A DNA stretch of 64,000 nucleotides from Aeromonas cavernicola (GTDB lineage: Bacteria > Pseudomonadota > Gammaproteobacteria > Enterobacterales > Aeromonadaceae): the NCBI RefSeq assembly GCF_002795305.1, contig NZ_PGGC01000081.1:1-64000 (forward strand), in the 5' to 3' direction. Below the pieces are notes generated by a model that searched no databases, was not told the origin of the DNA, and saw nothing but the letters and a program-made list of their open reading frames with translations. Of this stretch, positions 38,409 through 47,743 are shown in pieces. The first letter of the stretch is position 1. Each line of letters starts with the position of its first letter. Position numbers and translations under genes: made by a program.

Positions 38409-39956
38409 ATGAAAGCACGAACGGCCTTATTGGCAGCGCTGGTACTCAGTGGCTGCCAAAACCTGAGCCATCAGGATGACCGGGCGCTAGCGGTACTAGA
38501 GCCGATCAAGTCCAGCCAAGTCAATAAAAAAGCACATAAAAAATATGCGTCGGGCATGCTATTTGGTGATGACCAGATAGATGAAACGAGCAGTACAGAC
38601 AATCTGTGGGTGCGGATCAGCGATGATATGCAACTTGATACCACAGACAATGAACGGATCCGCAAGCAACGGGAGTGGCTGCTGCGCAATGATAATCATC
38701 TAGCCACCATTGCGAGCCGAGCCGAGCCCTACCTGTATCTTATCGTCGAGGAGATCGAACGGCGTGGGCTACCCATGGAGCTCGTGACGATCCCCATGAT
38801 TGAGAGCATGTTTGATCCTCATGCACGCTCGCGCAGTAATGCTGTTGGGCTGTGGCAGTTTGTACCCGCTACCGGCAAAAATTTTGGTCTACGTCGTGAT
38901 AATTGGTACGACGGACGGCGTGATGTGTTGGCATCAACCAGCGCTGCCCTTGATTATATTCAGTACCTGAACCGTTTCTTTGACGGTGATTGGCTGCAAA
39001 CCTTGGCTGCTTACAACGCCGGTGAAGGTAGGGTCCGTAACGCGATCCAACGTAATCAACGAGCTGGGCGGCCAACGGATTACTGGTCACTTGATCTCCC
39101 TCGGGAAACCCAGATGTACGTCCCTAAAATTCTGGCCATGGCAGACATGATCAGTAATGCGGACAAGTACAACGTTACCCTGCCGGTGCTGGCTAACGAG
39201 CCAAAATTGCGGGTCGTGAATACGGGCGGCCAGCTTGATCTTAACGTTGCAGCCCAGCTGGCAGGTTTGCGCACAGCACAGCTTAAAGAGGTTAATCCCG
39301 CGTTAAGCCGTGGGGTGACCTCGCCAAAAGGCCCATACCGTTTGTTGGTGCCTGTTGAATATGCCGATACGCTTGAACTCGCCTTGGCTGATCTGCCTAA
39401 AAATGAGCGGGTACGTACTCGTACCTATCAGGTGGCCAGTGGTGATACGTTGTCGCGTATTGCCCAAAACCAAGGTGTTAGTGTTGCCGAGTTGAAGTTG
39501 GCCAATAATCTGCGGAGTAATAATCTGCGCCGTGGGCAACAACTGGCGATCCCTGCTAATGGTCAACCTAGCAAGGCGTTGACGAACACGACCAAGCCGC
39601 AGCAGCTTGCCAGCCGTACCCGCAGTAAAGCCAAGGTGCAATATCAGGTGCGTTCTGGTGACAATCTGTGGAGTATTAGCCAAGTGCATGGCATATCTCA
39701 TAATGAGCTGGCCAAGTGGAATGGTTTGAAGGCGAACGCCTCTTTAAAGCCAGGTATGAAACTGGTGGTCTACTCCCCTAAGAGAAAGAGCAACCAGTCA
39801 ATGGTGTATCAGGTTAAACGTGGCGATTCTATCTCCTCGATTGCCGCACGTTTTCAAGTCGCTATCAATGATGTGATGCGTTGGAATCAGTTGGATAAAA
39901 CCGATTACCTCAAACCGGGCCAGGAGCTGACGTTGTTTGTCAAAAACAACAGTTAA
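38409..39956 (+). CDS. mltD: Membrane-bound lytic murein transglycosylase D
   Basis: MltD cleaves peptidoglycan glycan strands with 1,6-anhydro-muropeptide formation. The 515-aa lipoprotein has lipobox LVLSGC (Cys16). The GH23/SLT domain (about 95-230) has catalytic Glu in PMIESMFDP, then NAVGLWQFVPATGK and AAYNAGEGRV. Three LysM repeats bind peptidoglycan, starting at YQVASGDTLSRIA, YQVRSGDNLWSIS and YQVKRGDSISSIA. E. coli MltD has two LysM, so this is one more. The ATG at 38409 gives a proper lipoprotein signal; an open frame from 38346 would not. Confidence 0.95.
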   Translation: MKARTALLAALVLSGCQNLSHQDDRALAVLEPIKSSQVNKKAHKKYASGMLFGDDQIDETSSTDNLWVRISDDMQLDTTDNERIRKQREWLLRNDNHLATIASRAEPYLYLIVEEIERRGLPMELVTIPMIESMFDPHARSRSNAVGLWQFVPATGKNFGLRRDNWYDGRRDVLASTSAALDYIQYLNRFFDGDWLQTLAAYNAGEGRVRNAIQRNQRAGRPTDYWSLDLPRETQMYVPKILAMADMISNADKYNVTLPVLANEPKLRVVNTGGQLDLNVAAQLAGLRTAQLKEVNPALSRGVTSPKGPYRLLVPVEYADTLELALADLPKNERVRTRTYQVASGDTLSRIAQNQGVSVAELKLANNLRSNNLRRGQQLAIPANGQPSKALTNTTKPQQLASRTRSKAKVQYQVRSGDNLWSISQVHGISHNELAKWNGLKANASLKPGMKLVVYSPKRKSNQSMVYQVKRGDSISSIAARFQVAINDVMRWNQLDKTDYLKPGQELTLFVKNNS

Positions 39957-39979
39957 GTAAGAGGCTATTGGTTTAACCG

Positions 39980-40012
39980 CGGGGGCACGTCAACAGACGT
40001 GCCCCCGTTTTG
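39980..40012 (+). terminator. mltD terminator
   Basis: A strong 12-bp stem (CGGGGGCACGTC and its complement, loop AACA) is followed by TTTTG. It lies just before the convergent astE. Confidence 0.88.
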
Positions 40013-40030
40013 CTATGGGGGGATATCTCC

Positions 40031-41053
40031 TTAGCGCCACAACTGAGTGGGGGTCACGAGCAGCAAGGTTCGTTGACCGATGGCCACATTGGCATTCGGA
40101 AAGACGATTGCCTCATGATTTTTTTCCACGCAATAGCGCAGTTCACCATCTTCGGCCAGCAAAAAACCTTGAGGAAACTCGGTGAAGTTGTCGGCGTCTT
40201 GGGCAAAAAGAAAGCGAAAATCGGAGGTTTTTTTATGAAGCACGCGATCAATGGCAAACAGCTTAAAATCATCGGCATGCCAAGGTGCTAGTAGAATATC
40301 ATCTTGTGTGATCAGGGCTTGTAGCGTGTGGCTGATGTCGACGAAGCGAGTCATGTCATTCTCGCCAAACGGGCGAACTTGACCTAGCTCGATGGTAAAG
40401 GCATGGGCGCCGTGCTGATGCGAGCTGTAGTAGCTAAAGGTGGTAGTTGGCGCATTTGACAGCAGGATAGTACGAACCCCACAAGCCCCGAGAAATTGCA
40501 CCTGTGCCTGATCATGCCCACGCTGATGCAAGAAAGGATAGACGGCAAATTTCTCGTAGCGCGAGCCACGAATCGCGGTATGCAGGTCATAGTGATAGCG
40601 GGGCCGAGCGGGATCGGTAAAAAAGCGGCTCACATACTGCTCCAACGCCATAGCGCGGGTCCGCTCCCGATTACACTGCCCCTCTCCCTTACTGTGAGCG
40701 CCGGAGAACAGCCTGTTGAGGTTCTCTGCCACTTCACGGACGCCCAAATTAATGGCCGCTGGGTTACCAAACAGAAACAGTACTCGCTGCCGTGCCACCA
40801 GCTCCCCACTAAGTAATCGAGTCAATAGGTGGTTACAAATCTCGATCGGCGCTGTTTCGTTACCATGGACTCCACAAGAGAGCACAATATCTTTTTTTCC
40901 GCACCGCTCAGGTGGCGGCTCGAGACAGAGAACGCCGGTATCCCACACCTGCACGCGGGTGCCATCTGCTAGATCGTATGTGAACGGTTCAAGCAGCCAT
41001 TCATGGCGACAAGTCAGCGCTAAAAAGTCATAGTGGGGGATCATCCGTTTCAC
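40031..41053 (-). CDS. astE: Succinylglutamate desuccinylase
   Basis: AstE performs the last step of the arginine succinyltransferase pathway, releasing glutamate and succinate. The 340-aa M14-like zinc enzyme has the ligand motif GVHGNETAPIE (about 62-72) with the third ligand His in YHDLHTAIRGS-type sequence near residue 158 (HYDLHTAIRGSRYE). The catalytic Glu lies in FTIELGQVRPFG. The other ast genes are not adjacent, so it is a lone gene here, as in other Aeromonas-type genomes (recalled, not checked). Aspartoacylase-type family members are the alternative, but the match to AstE is good. Confidence 0.92.
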   Translation of the reverse strand: MKRMIPHYDFLALTCRHEWLLEPFTYDLADGTRVQVWDTGVLCLEPPPERCGKKDIVLSCGVHGNETAPIEICNHLLTRLLSGELVARQRVLFLFGNPAAINLGVREVAENLNRLFSGAHSKGEGQCNRERTRAMALEQYVSRFFTDPARPRYHYDLHTAIRGSRYEKFAVYPFLHQRGHDQAQVQFLGACGVRTILLSNAPTTTFSYYSSHQHGAHAFTIELGQVRPFGENDMTRFVDISHTLQALITQDDILLAPWHADDFKLFAIDRVLHKKTSDFRFLFAQDADNFTEFPQGFLLAEDGELRYCVEKNHEAIVFPNANVAIGQRTLLLVTPTQLWR

Positions 41054-41314
41054 CCTTAAGGATCAAAGAACCATAGCGGGATTATACGTAAGGCGGCCAA
41101 GCTTAAAATTCATTATTTAGCTCAATGCCCCCTGTTTGGCGTGGTGCCTAGCGACGACATCATAATGGGATGGGGGCTGAGAGCACGGCAGCTCAAACGA
41201 AGGAGATCAATATCGATAATAAGAACAAGGTCAAGCCAACCTACGCCTCACAAGCGCTGTCATCGCTGGAGCCACATCACAATGAGCATCCTTGCTCACT
41301 AGAGATAGCACGAG

Positions 41315-41530
41315 TTAGCTACGCCAAAATGGTTTAGTGGTCTCTTGATAACGGTCTGCTTCGTTTAGCCCAATATCTTTGAGCAAATAATCAGGCAGTT
41401 CAGAGAGCTGGCGCCGGCTGCGGCTACGTTCAAGCCAGACCAGCAGCAAGGTTTTTGCGTGAGTAAGCAGATGGATCGAATGGGGCTGGGCTTGGGTATC
41501 GCAGGTATGGGAGTAGGTCATGTTGGCCAT
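41315..41530 (-). CDS. DUF1127 small protein
   Basis: This 71-aa protein carries the DUF1127 signature near its C terminus: RSRRQLSELPDYLLKDIGLNEAD, preceded by an Arg-rich helix. Short DUF1127 proteins in alphaproteobacteria bind RNA or affect phosphate and virulence traits; nothing is known for this one. The start at 41530 has CAGGAG seven bases upstream; a second ATG three codons later is possible. It lies alone between astE and adhE. Confidence 0.85.
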   Translation of the reverse strand: MANMTYSHTCDTQAQPHSIHLLTHAKTLLLVWLERSRSRRQLSELPDYLLKDIGLNEADRYQETTKPFWRS

Positions 41531-41752
41531 AAGGTGGCTCCTGTTGGCAACGTCTGGCGTGCGGCAAATGGGTTGCGCAGAGATTAACCACAAATGGAAA
41601 AAGGCTCAATTGACCGATTTTGATGTGTCGCATAAGTAAAACTAATATCAAGCATGACCCGTTGTTATCTCGCGCAGATAGCCGGCGAACGGTGTGGTGG
41701 GGCAGGCTATAGCGGCCTGGCAACATGAATCACGTTATGGGTAGGAAGAGAC

Positions 41753-41792
41753 AAAAAAATCCGAAACTGGCTGACCAGTTTCGGATTTTTAT
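41753..41792. terminator. Bidirectional terminator downstream of adhE
   Basis: The stem ATCCGAAACTGG-CTGA-CCAGTTTCGGAT is flanked by AAAAAAA and TTTTAT. It ends adhE transcription 64 bp after its stop. Confidence 0.88.
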
Positions 41793-41855
41793 CAGCCTAA
41801 TGATGACCGCATCGTGAGCAAAATTAGGTTAAGCCAACCAATCTAAGGCAGGTTA

Positions 41856-44522
41856 TTAAGCCTTGGATTTCTTCTTACTGCTGTCGGCTTTGACGTCGAC
41901 CTTGACCGCTAATGGGGCTTCTTCAGTGAAGGGGCGGCCGTAGTAGGTGTCCATCAGGATGGCCTTGAGCTCGGTGATCAATGGGTAACGCGGGTTAGCG
42001 CCGGTGCACTGATCATCAAAGGCTTCGAGGGCCAGCTGGTCGACCTTAGCTAGGAAATCAGCCTCATTGACACCCGCCTCACGGATAGAGGTCGGAATGC
42101 CGAGGGTGGCTTTCAGCTCATCCAACCATGCTAACAGCTTCTCAATCTTGGCTGCAGTACGGTCACTGGCGTTGGTCAGACCTAAATGGTCGGCAATTTC
42201 AGCGTAACGACGGCGAGCTTGCGGACGGTCGTACTGAGAGAACGCGGTCTGCTTGGTCGGGTTGTCGTTAGCGTTGTAGCGGATCACGTTGCTGATCAAC
42301 AGCGCGTTAGACAGGCCATGGGGGATGTGGAACTCAGCCCCGAGTTTGTGTGCCATCGAGTGGCATACCCCTAAGAAGGCGTTAGCGAACGCGATACCCG
42401 CGATGGTTGCGGCGTTATGTACCTTCTCACGAGCCACCGGATCGTTAGCGCCATTGACATAGCTAGATGGCAGGTACTCTTTGAGCAGTTTCAGCGCTTG
42501 CAACGCTTGACCGTCGGAGTACTCGTTGGCCAACACGGAAACATACGCTTCCATCGCGTGCGTCACCGCATCGATACCGCCGAAGGCACAGAGGGACTTA
42601 GGCATGTTCATGACCAAGTTAGCATCCACAATCGCCATGTTCGGGGTCAGCTCGTAGTCAGCCAGTGGGTACTTCATGCCCGTAGCATCATCGGTCACAA
42701 CAGCAAACGGCGTCACTTCAGAACCGGTGCCCGATGTGGTGGTGATACAGACCAGCTCGGCTTTCACGCCCATTTTCGGGAACTTGTAGATACGCTTGCG
42801 GATATCCATGAAGCGCATTGCCAGATCTTCAAATGCGGTGTTCGGGTGCTCGTACATCACCCACATGATCTTGGCCGCATCCATCGGTGAACCACCGCCC
42901 AGCGCCACGATCACGTCAGGTTTGAAGGAGTTTGCCATTTCGGCACCCTTGCGTACCACTGACAGGGTCGGGTCAGCTTCTACTTCGTAGAACACTTCGA
43001 CTTCCATGTTCTGCTTCTTGAGCAGGCGGACCACTTCGTCAGCGTAACCATTGTTGAACAAGAAACGGTCGGTAACGACCATGGCGCGCTTTTTACCGTC
43101 TAAATCGCCCAAGGCAATCGGTAAAGAACCACGACGGAAGTAGATAGACTTCGGTAGTTTGTGCCACAGCATATTTTCTGCCCGTTTTGCGACTGTTTTC
43201 TTGTTAATCAGGTGCTTAGGACCCACGTTCTCGGAGATAGAGTTACCACTCCAAGAACCGCAACCCAGCGTCAGTGACGGGGCCAGCGCAAAGTTATAGA
43301 GGTCACCGATCCCACCTTGGGTGGACGGGGTGTTGATCAGGATCCGCGCGGTTTTCATCTTGTCGCCGAAGTATTTGATCCGGTCGGCGTTAAGGTCTTG
43401 GTCAGTGTAAAGGCCTGAGGTGTGGCCGATACCACCGATATTGACCATATCACAGGCCATGTCGACAGCTTGTTCGAAGTTCTTAGCGCGGAACATCCCC
43501 AAGGTTGGCGAGAGTTTCTCATGCGCAAACTCGTCCTCTGCACAGAGCTCTAACCCTTCACCAATCAGGATCTTGGTATTGCTTGGCACGGTGACACCGG
43601 CCATGGCGGCGATCTTGGTGGCGGGCTGCCCGACGATGTCTGCGTTCAGCGCCCCGTTGATCAACAGCACCTTGCGAACTTTGTCTGCTTCTTCTTTAGA
43701 CAGAATGTAGCCAGCGTGCGTAGCGAAACGCTCTTTGACTTGGTTATAGATGGAATCAACCACGATAACCGCCTGCTCGGAGGCGCAAACTACACCGTTA
43801 TCAAAGGTTTTAGACATCAAAATGGAGGCAACGGCACGTTTAATATCGGCGGTTTCATCAATGACGATGGGCACGTTACCCGCACCTACCCCGATAGCCG
43901 GTTTACCGGAAGAGTAAGCCGCTTTCACCATGCCTGGGCCACCGGTGGCCAAGATCAGGTTGATGTCGTTGTGTTTCATCAGGGCGTTAGAGAGTTCAAC
44001 CGAAGGTTGATCAATCCAGCCGATGATATCTTTCGGCGCACCGGCAGCAATCGCCGCGTCCAACACCAGCTTGGCAGCAGTATTGGTCGAGTTCTTAGCG
44101 CGGGGGTGCGGGGAGAAGATAATGGCGTTACGGGTCTTGAGCGAGATCAGCGCTTTAAAGATGGCGGTTGAGGTTGGGTTGGTGGTCGGTACGATACCGC
44201 AGATGATGCCAACCGGCTCGGCGATGGTGATGGTGCCCATCTCGTCATCCTGGCTCAGGATGCCGCAGGTTTTTTCATCTTTATAAGCGTTGTAGATATA
44301 TTCGGAGGCGAAGTGGTTCTTAATAACCTTGTCTTCGATGATGCCCATCCCTGATTCGGCTACGGCCATTTGGGCCAGAGGGATACGTGCATTGCTAGCG
44401 GCCAGGGCAGCAGCGCGGAACACCTTGTCGACTTGCTCTTGTGAGAAGCTAGCGAACTCACGTTGTGCTTCTTTAACGCGAGCGACCAGTGCATCCAGTT
44501 CTGCCAAATTGGTTACTGCCAT
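41856..44522 (-). CDS. adhE: Bifunctional acetaldehyde-CoA/alcohol dehydrogenase
   Basis: AdhE reduces acetyl-CoA to ethanol in two NADH steps during fermentation and forms spirosome filaments. The 888-aa protein has an N-terminal aldehyde dehydrogenase domain (about 1-440) with catalytic Cys246 in GVVCASEQ. The C-terminal iron-dependent alcohol dehydrogenase (about 450-870) has GGGSPMDAAKIMW and the metal-binding FHIPHGLSNALL. A Lys/Ser-rich tail ends the protein. The start at 44522 has AGGAGATAAAC upstream and the family N terminus MAVTNLAELDAL; an in-frame start at 44588 would add 22 unrelated residues. An FNR-like site and TATAAT lie upstream. Confidence 0.98.
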   Translation of the reverse strand: MAVTNLAELDALVARVKEAQREFASFSQEQVDKVFRAAALAASNARIPLAQMAVAESGMGIIEDKVIKNHFASEYIYNAYKDEKTCGILSQDDEMGTITIAEPVGIICGIVPTTNPTSTAIFKALISLKTRNAIIFSPHPRAKNSTNTAAKLVLDAAIAAGAPKDIIGWIDQPSVELSNALMKHNDINLILATGGPGMVKAAYSSGKPAIGVGAGNVPIVIDETADIKRAVASILMSKTFDNGVVCASEQAVIVVDSIYNQVKERFATHAGYILSKEEADKVRKVLLINGALNADIVGQPATKIAAMAGVTVPSNTKILIGEGLELCAEDEFAHEKLSPTLGMFRAKNFEQAVDMACDMVNIGGIGHTSGLYTDQDLNADRIKYFGDKMKTARILINTPSTQGGIGDLYNFALAPSLTLGCGSWSGNSISENVGPKHLINKKTVAKRAENMLWHKLPKSIYFRRGSLPIALGDLDGKKRAMVVTDRFLFNNGYADEVVRLLKKQNMEVEVFYEVEADPTLSVVRKGAEMANSFKPDVIVALGGGSPMDAAKIMWVMYEHPNTAFEDLAMRFMDIRKRIYKFPKMGVKAELVCITTTSGTGSEVTPFAVVTDDATGMKYPLADYELTPNMAIVDANLVMNMPKSLCAFGGIDAVTHAMEAYVSVLANEYSDGQALQALKLLKEYLPSSYVNGANDPVAREKVHNAATIAGIAFANAFLGVCHSMAHKLGAEFHIPHGLSNALLISNVIRYNANDNPTKQTAFSQYDRPQARRRYAEIADHLGLTNASDRTAAKIEKLLAWLDELKATLGIPTSIREAGVNEADFLAKVDQLALEAFDDQCTGANPRYPLITELKAILMDTYYGRPFTEEAPLAVKVDVKADSSKKKSKA

Positions 44523-44641
44523 GTTTATCTCCTGATGATTTGAAAACTGTTTAGTAAAACCTTGGCAAGGCCCTGCAATGATAGTCACTTTACTCGGACA
44601 CTCATCACCTTCACGGGCAGTTGCATACCTTACTAAATTGC

Positions 44642-44705
44642 TTTCTGGGTCGATTATAGAGCGGGGGTGACCCAGAAAATGCTGATCTCGATCAAGTGTT
44701 GCAAA
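44642..44705 (-). promoter_or_regulatory. adhE core promoter with FNR-like site and flanking inverted repeat
   Basis: On the minus strand a perfect TATAAT lies at 44658-44653. CTGATCTCGATCAA at 44692-44705 matches the FNR pattern TTGATNNNNATCAA at nine of ten positions and would centre near -52. No good -35 is present, fitting activator dependence. A 10-bp perfect inverted repeat (44642-44651 and 44669-44678, TTTCTGGGTC) brackets the -10, so a repressor operator or a leader hairpin is possible. Anaerobic induction of adhE is established in enterics; this layout is inferred. Confidence 0.6.
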
Positions 44706-45066
44706 AGAACAAAAGAAATTTTATTTCAGAATCCACCCCCTCATTCGTTAATAAAATGTAACCAAGGAGAGATTCTAAATGAATCCTTTGGCGATGTGAA
44801 TCGCCCCCTCGTCTGTAACCGCCAGCAGCCATGGAAACAGGTTAAATCGCTTGCGATTGGCTCATATAGCGCTGAGTCTGCTGCGGGCGAACATGTGGGG
44901 AGGAGGGCATCCAGCAAGATTTTCCGTTAGTGATTGTCCGTTATGCTCTTTTTTCCGCTGGGCGATAGCGGTTTGTTTGGTACGACGCTCGGTGATGGTG
45001 TAAATTTACGCGCGAAAATGATGGGGTAGCCTCACGGCTTGGCACAATTTTTTGGAGCAGGCGCCT
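44706..45066. other. Gene-free spacer between adhE and marC promoters
   Basis: This stretch holds no supported gene. A six-codon frame (ATG 44779, with AAGGAGAG upstream) reads MNPLAM then stops; it is probably chance. A GGGGAGGAGG decamer at 44897-44906 equals a MalT-type box but is isolated. The marC promoter should be here but no clear -35/-10 pair was found. Confidence 0.5.
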
Positions 45067-45702
45067 ATGGCAGCAGTTGACGTCTCTTTGTATTTGAAAT
45101 TTTTTGTCGGTTTATTTGCAATCATCAACCCCTTGGGCTTGCTGCCGGTGTTTGTCAGCTTGACCAGTCACCATACCCAAGCCGAACGGATGAAAACCAA
45201 CACCACCGCCAATATTGCCGTGATGGTGATTTTGCTGGTCTCCATGTACATGGGGCAGCTGATTTTAGATGGTTTCGGGATTTCGCTGGCCTCGTTTCGC
45301 ATTGCGGGTGGGTCGCTGATCACCCTGATCGCCTGGTCGATGCTGCAAGGTAAGCTGGGCGAGGTAAAACACAACAAACAAGAGAAGGGTGAACTGGCGG
45401 TTCGTGAGTCTATCGCGGTGGTGCCGCTTGCCCTGCCGTTGATGGCGGGCCCTGGGGCGATTTCGTCGGTGATCGTTTATGCCAGCCAGAGCCACTGGCA
45501 ACAGCTGCTCGGTATGTCGGTGGTGGTGGTGGTGTTTGCCTTCTGTTCTTGGCTGATTTTTCGGGCGGCCCCTTTGCTGTTCAAAGTGATGGGGAATACC
45601 GGTATCAACGTGGTCACTCGGATCATGGGGCTTATCATGATGTCGCTAGGGATCGAGATCATGGTGGCCGGCATCAAGGGGGTCTTCCCTAGCCTAATGT
45701 GA
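45067..45702 (+). CDS. MarC-family integral membrane protein (YchE-like)
   Basis: This 211-aa membrane protein has six predicted helices and the MarC pattern AIINPLGLLPVFVSLT near the N terminus and LPLMAGPGAISSVIVY in the middle. The family function is unresolved; it is not truly a multiple-antibiotic-resistance determinant. The position between adhE and oppA is that of E. coli ychE. The start at 45067 has GGAG nine bases upstream; a TTG five codons earlier is unlikely. Confidence 0.9.
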   Translation: MAAVDVSLYLKFFVGLFAIINPLGLLPVFVSLTSHHTQAERMKTNTTANIAVMVILLVSMYMGQLILDGFGISLASFRIAGGSLITLIAWSMLQGKLGEVKHNKQEKGELAVRESIAVVPLALPLMAGPGAISSVIVYASQSHWQQLLGMSVVVVVFAFCSWLIFRAAPLLFKVMGNTGINVVTRIMGLIMMSLGIEIMVAGIKGVFPSLM

Positions 45703-45722
45703 GCCAGATCTGTTTTGTTAAG

Positions 45723-45748
45723 GCCGGTCCGAGTGACCGGCTTTTTAT
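45723..45748 (+). terminator. marC terminator
   Basis: The stem GCCGGTC ... GACCGGC has a five-base loop followed by TTTTTATT. It separates marC from oppA. Confidence 0.9.
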
Positions 45749-45986
45749 TGGTTGCTTTTTAAGATTTATTTTCTAGAATCGAGCGATTTTTCTATCAGGT
45801 ATATCTTCAACAGCCTATTTAAATGCTGTTTTTGAGATCAAAATCTAATTTTTTAACCATATATCGCCATATTTTCTGACAATATCGGTTACGTTTCGCC
45901 GATCTGCAGGAAATTATGCTGGAAACGGGCTGCTCGCCTTATTGATATCAAATCACCCATGGAATGATCTTAATTGGAGTACGGAA

Positions 45987-47603
45987 ATGACTCATAAAAA
46001 AGCAATGATACCTACCCTGTTCATGGCGGCTGTGGTGGCTGCTATCCCTGCAACTCACGCCGCTGACGTGCCAGCGGGCACCCAGCTTGCGAAGGTGCAG
46101 GAATTGGTCAAAGGCAATGGCGCTGAGCCTGCTTCGCTCGACCCGCATAAAACCGAAGGGGTGCCAGAGTCGCAGATTTTGCGTGATCTATTTGAAGGGT
46201 TAATAAGCTCTGGGCCAAAGGGCGAAGTGTTACCCGGTGTCGCGCAATCATGGGAAACCAAAGACAATAAACACTATCTGTTTCATCTGCGTAAAAACGC
46301 CAAATGGTCCAACGGCGATCCTGTCACTGCCCACGATTTTGAATATGCCTTTAAACGGGCAGTCGATCCGAAGACCGCCTCTCCTTACGCTTGGTATCTC
46401 GAAATCCCGACCATTATCAATGCCAGCGATATTATTGCGGGTAAAAAACCAGCCGAGACCCTCGGAGTAAAGGCGATTGATGATTACACCTTCGAGGTGC
46501 AGCTTGAAAAAGCGGTGCCCTATTTCGTCAGCATGCTCTCTCGCACTACCACTTATCCAGTGCCCAAAAAGGTGATTGCGCAGTTTGGTGACAAGTGGAC
46601 CCAGCCCGGCAATATGGTATCTAACGGTGCCTATGCCCTCAGCCAATGGGTGGTGAACGAGCGAATTGAAGTGGAGCGCAACAAGCACTACTGGAACGAT
46701 GCTAAAACCGTCATCAATCAAGTCACCTATTTGCCCATCGATAACAATGCAGATCTGAATCGCTATCTGGCTGGCGAAGTGGATATGACCTATCAAATGC
46801 CCATCGAGCGCTTCAAACAGATGAAGAAAGAGAAGCCCGATGAGCTAAAAGTGACCGGTTACGTTGGCACTTATTTCTACACTTTTAACGTCAAGCGCAA
46901 ACCCTATGATGACGTGCGGGTACGCACCGCACTGACCTATGCCATCGATCGTAACGTGATTGCCGACAAGGTGATGGGGCAGGGCCAGCAGCCAGCGTAT
47001 GGGTTGGTGCCTGATTTTGTCGACGGCTTTAAACCGACCGCCCCTGAGTGGTCCAAGCTAACGCAAGCTGAGCGCAATACTCAGGCGAAAGGACTGCTGA
47101 GCGAAGCGGGCTATGGCCCAGGCAACCCCCTTAAGCTGGATCTGCTCTATAACACCGACGATAACCACAAAAGAGTGGCGGTTGCAGTTGCCTCCATGTG
47201 GAAACAGCTTGGTGTCGAGGTAAGCTTGGTCAATCAGGAGTGGAAAACCTATCTGGATAGCCTGAAACAGGGCCAGTTTGATGTGGCTCGCCGTGGCTGG
47301 ATTGCTGACTATAACGAAGCGTCCTCCCTGCTGGATCTGATGCAGACCACCCATGGCAACAACGATGGCAAGTACAGCAACCCCGCCTTTGACCAGCTGA
47401 TGGACTCATCGCGCGATCAAGTCGATGCTGCGGCGCGCAGCAAGGTTTACCAGCAAGCGGAAGCGCTGCTGGCCAAGGATATGCCGATTGCCCCTATCTA
47501 CCAATATGTGACTGCCCGCATGGTGCAGCCCTATGTGGGCGGCTATCCGGCCAACCCGCTGGATGAGCTGCATAGCAAAGAGATGTACATCGTTGCACAT
47601 TGA
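45987..47603 (+). CDS. oppA: Oligopeptide ABC transporter periplasmic binding protein
   Basis: OppA binds peptides of roughly two to five residues in the periplasm. The 538-aa precursor has a signal peptide (KK start, cleavage after THA, about residue 25) and an SBP_bac_5 domain. Landmarks are GAEPASLDPHKTEGVPES near the mature N terminus and RKPYDDVRVRTALTYAIDR in the middle. The start at 45987 has TTGGAGTACGGAA upstream. The 284-bp AT-rich region before it must carry the operon promoter. A hairpin after the gene likely lets OppA be made in excess. Confidence 0.96.
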   Translation: MTHKKAMIPTLFMAAVVAAIPATHAADVPAGTQLAKVQELVKGNGAEPASLDPHKTEGVPESQILRDLFEGLISSGPKGEVLPGVAQSWETKDNKHYLFHLRKNAKWSNGDPVTAHDFEYAFKRAVDPKTASPYAWYLEIPTIINASDIIAGKKPAETLGVKAIDDYTFEVQLEKAVPYFVSMLSRTTTYPVPKKVIAQFGDKWTQPGNMVSNGAYALSQWVVNERIEVERNKHYWNDAKTVINQVTYLPIDNNADLNRYLAGEVDMTYQMPIERFKQMKKEKPDELKVTGYVGTYFYTFNVKRKPYDDVRVRTALTYAIDRNVIADKVMGQGQQPAYGLVPDFVDGFKPTAPEWSKLTQAERNTQAKGLLSEAGYGPGNPLKLDLLYNTDDNHKRVAVAVASMWKQLGVEVSLVNQEWKTYLDSLKQGQFDVARRGWIADYNEASSLLDLMQTTHGNNDGKYSNPAFDQLMDSSRDQVDAAARSKVYQQAEALLAKDMPIAPIYQYVTARMVQPYVGGYPANPLDELHSKEMYIVAH

Positions 47604-47631
47604 TGCCATCGCAGACATCAGTAGGCAGAGC

Positions 47632-47656
47632 AAGGCCCGCCACTTGGCGGGCCTTT
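47632..47656 (+). terminator. Hairpin between oppA and oppB (partial terminator)
   Basis: A perfect 10-bp stem AAGGCCCGCC-ACTT-GGCGGGCCTT is followed by only TAA rather than a long U run. Partial termination or 3' protection of oppA mRNA is likely, giving more binding protein than permease. Confidence 0.65.
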
Positions 47657-47743
47657 AAGTCGCGAAGCGCCACTGGGCAGGGGAACGACCGTCGCTCAGT
47701 GTGACCGCGAACCGTTGGACGCTGTACAAGACAGGTATTGTCT

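Noticed and set aside
44779-44799. Six-codon leader peptide with AAGGAGAG upstream
   Set aside because: It is oriented toward marC but 270 bp away, has no regulatory codons and no attenuator hairpin follows; chance is likely.
44897-44906. GGGGAGGAGG, a perfect MalT-box-like decamer
   Set aside because: It is isolated, far from any maltose gene, without the paired arrangement MalT needs; probably chance.
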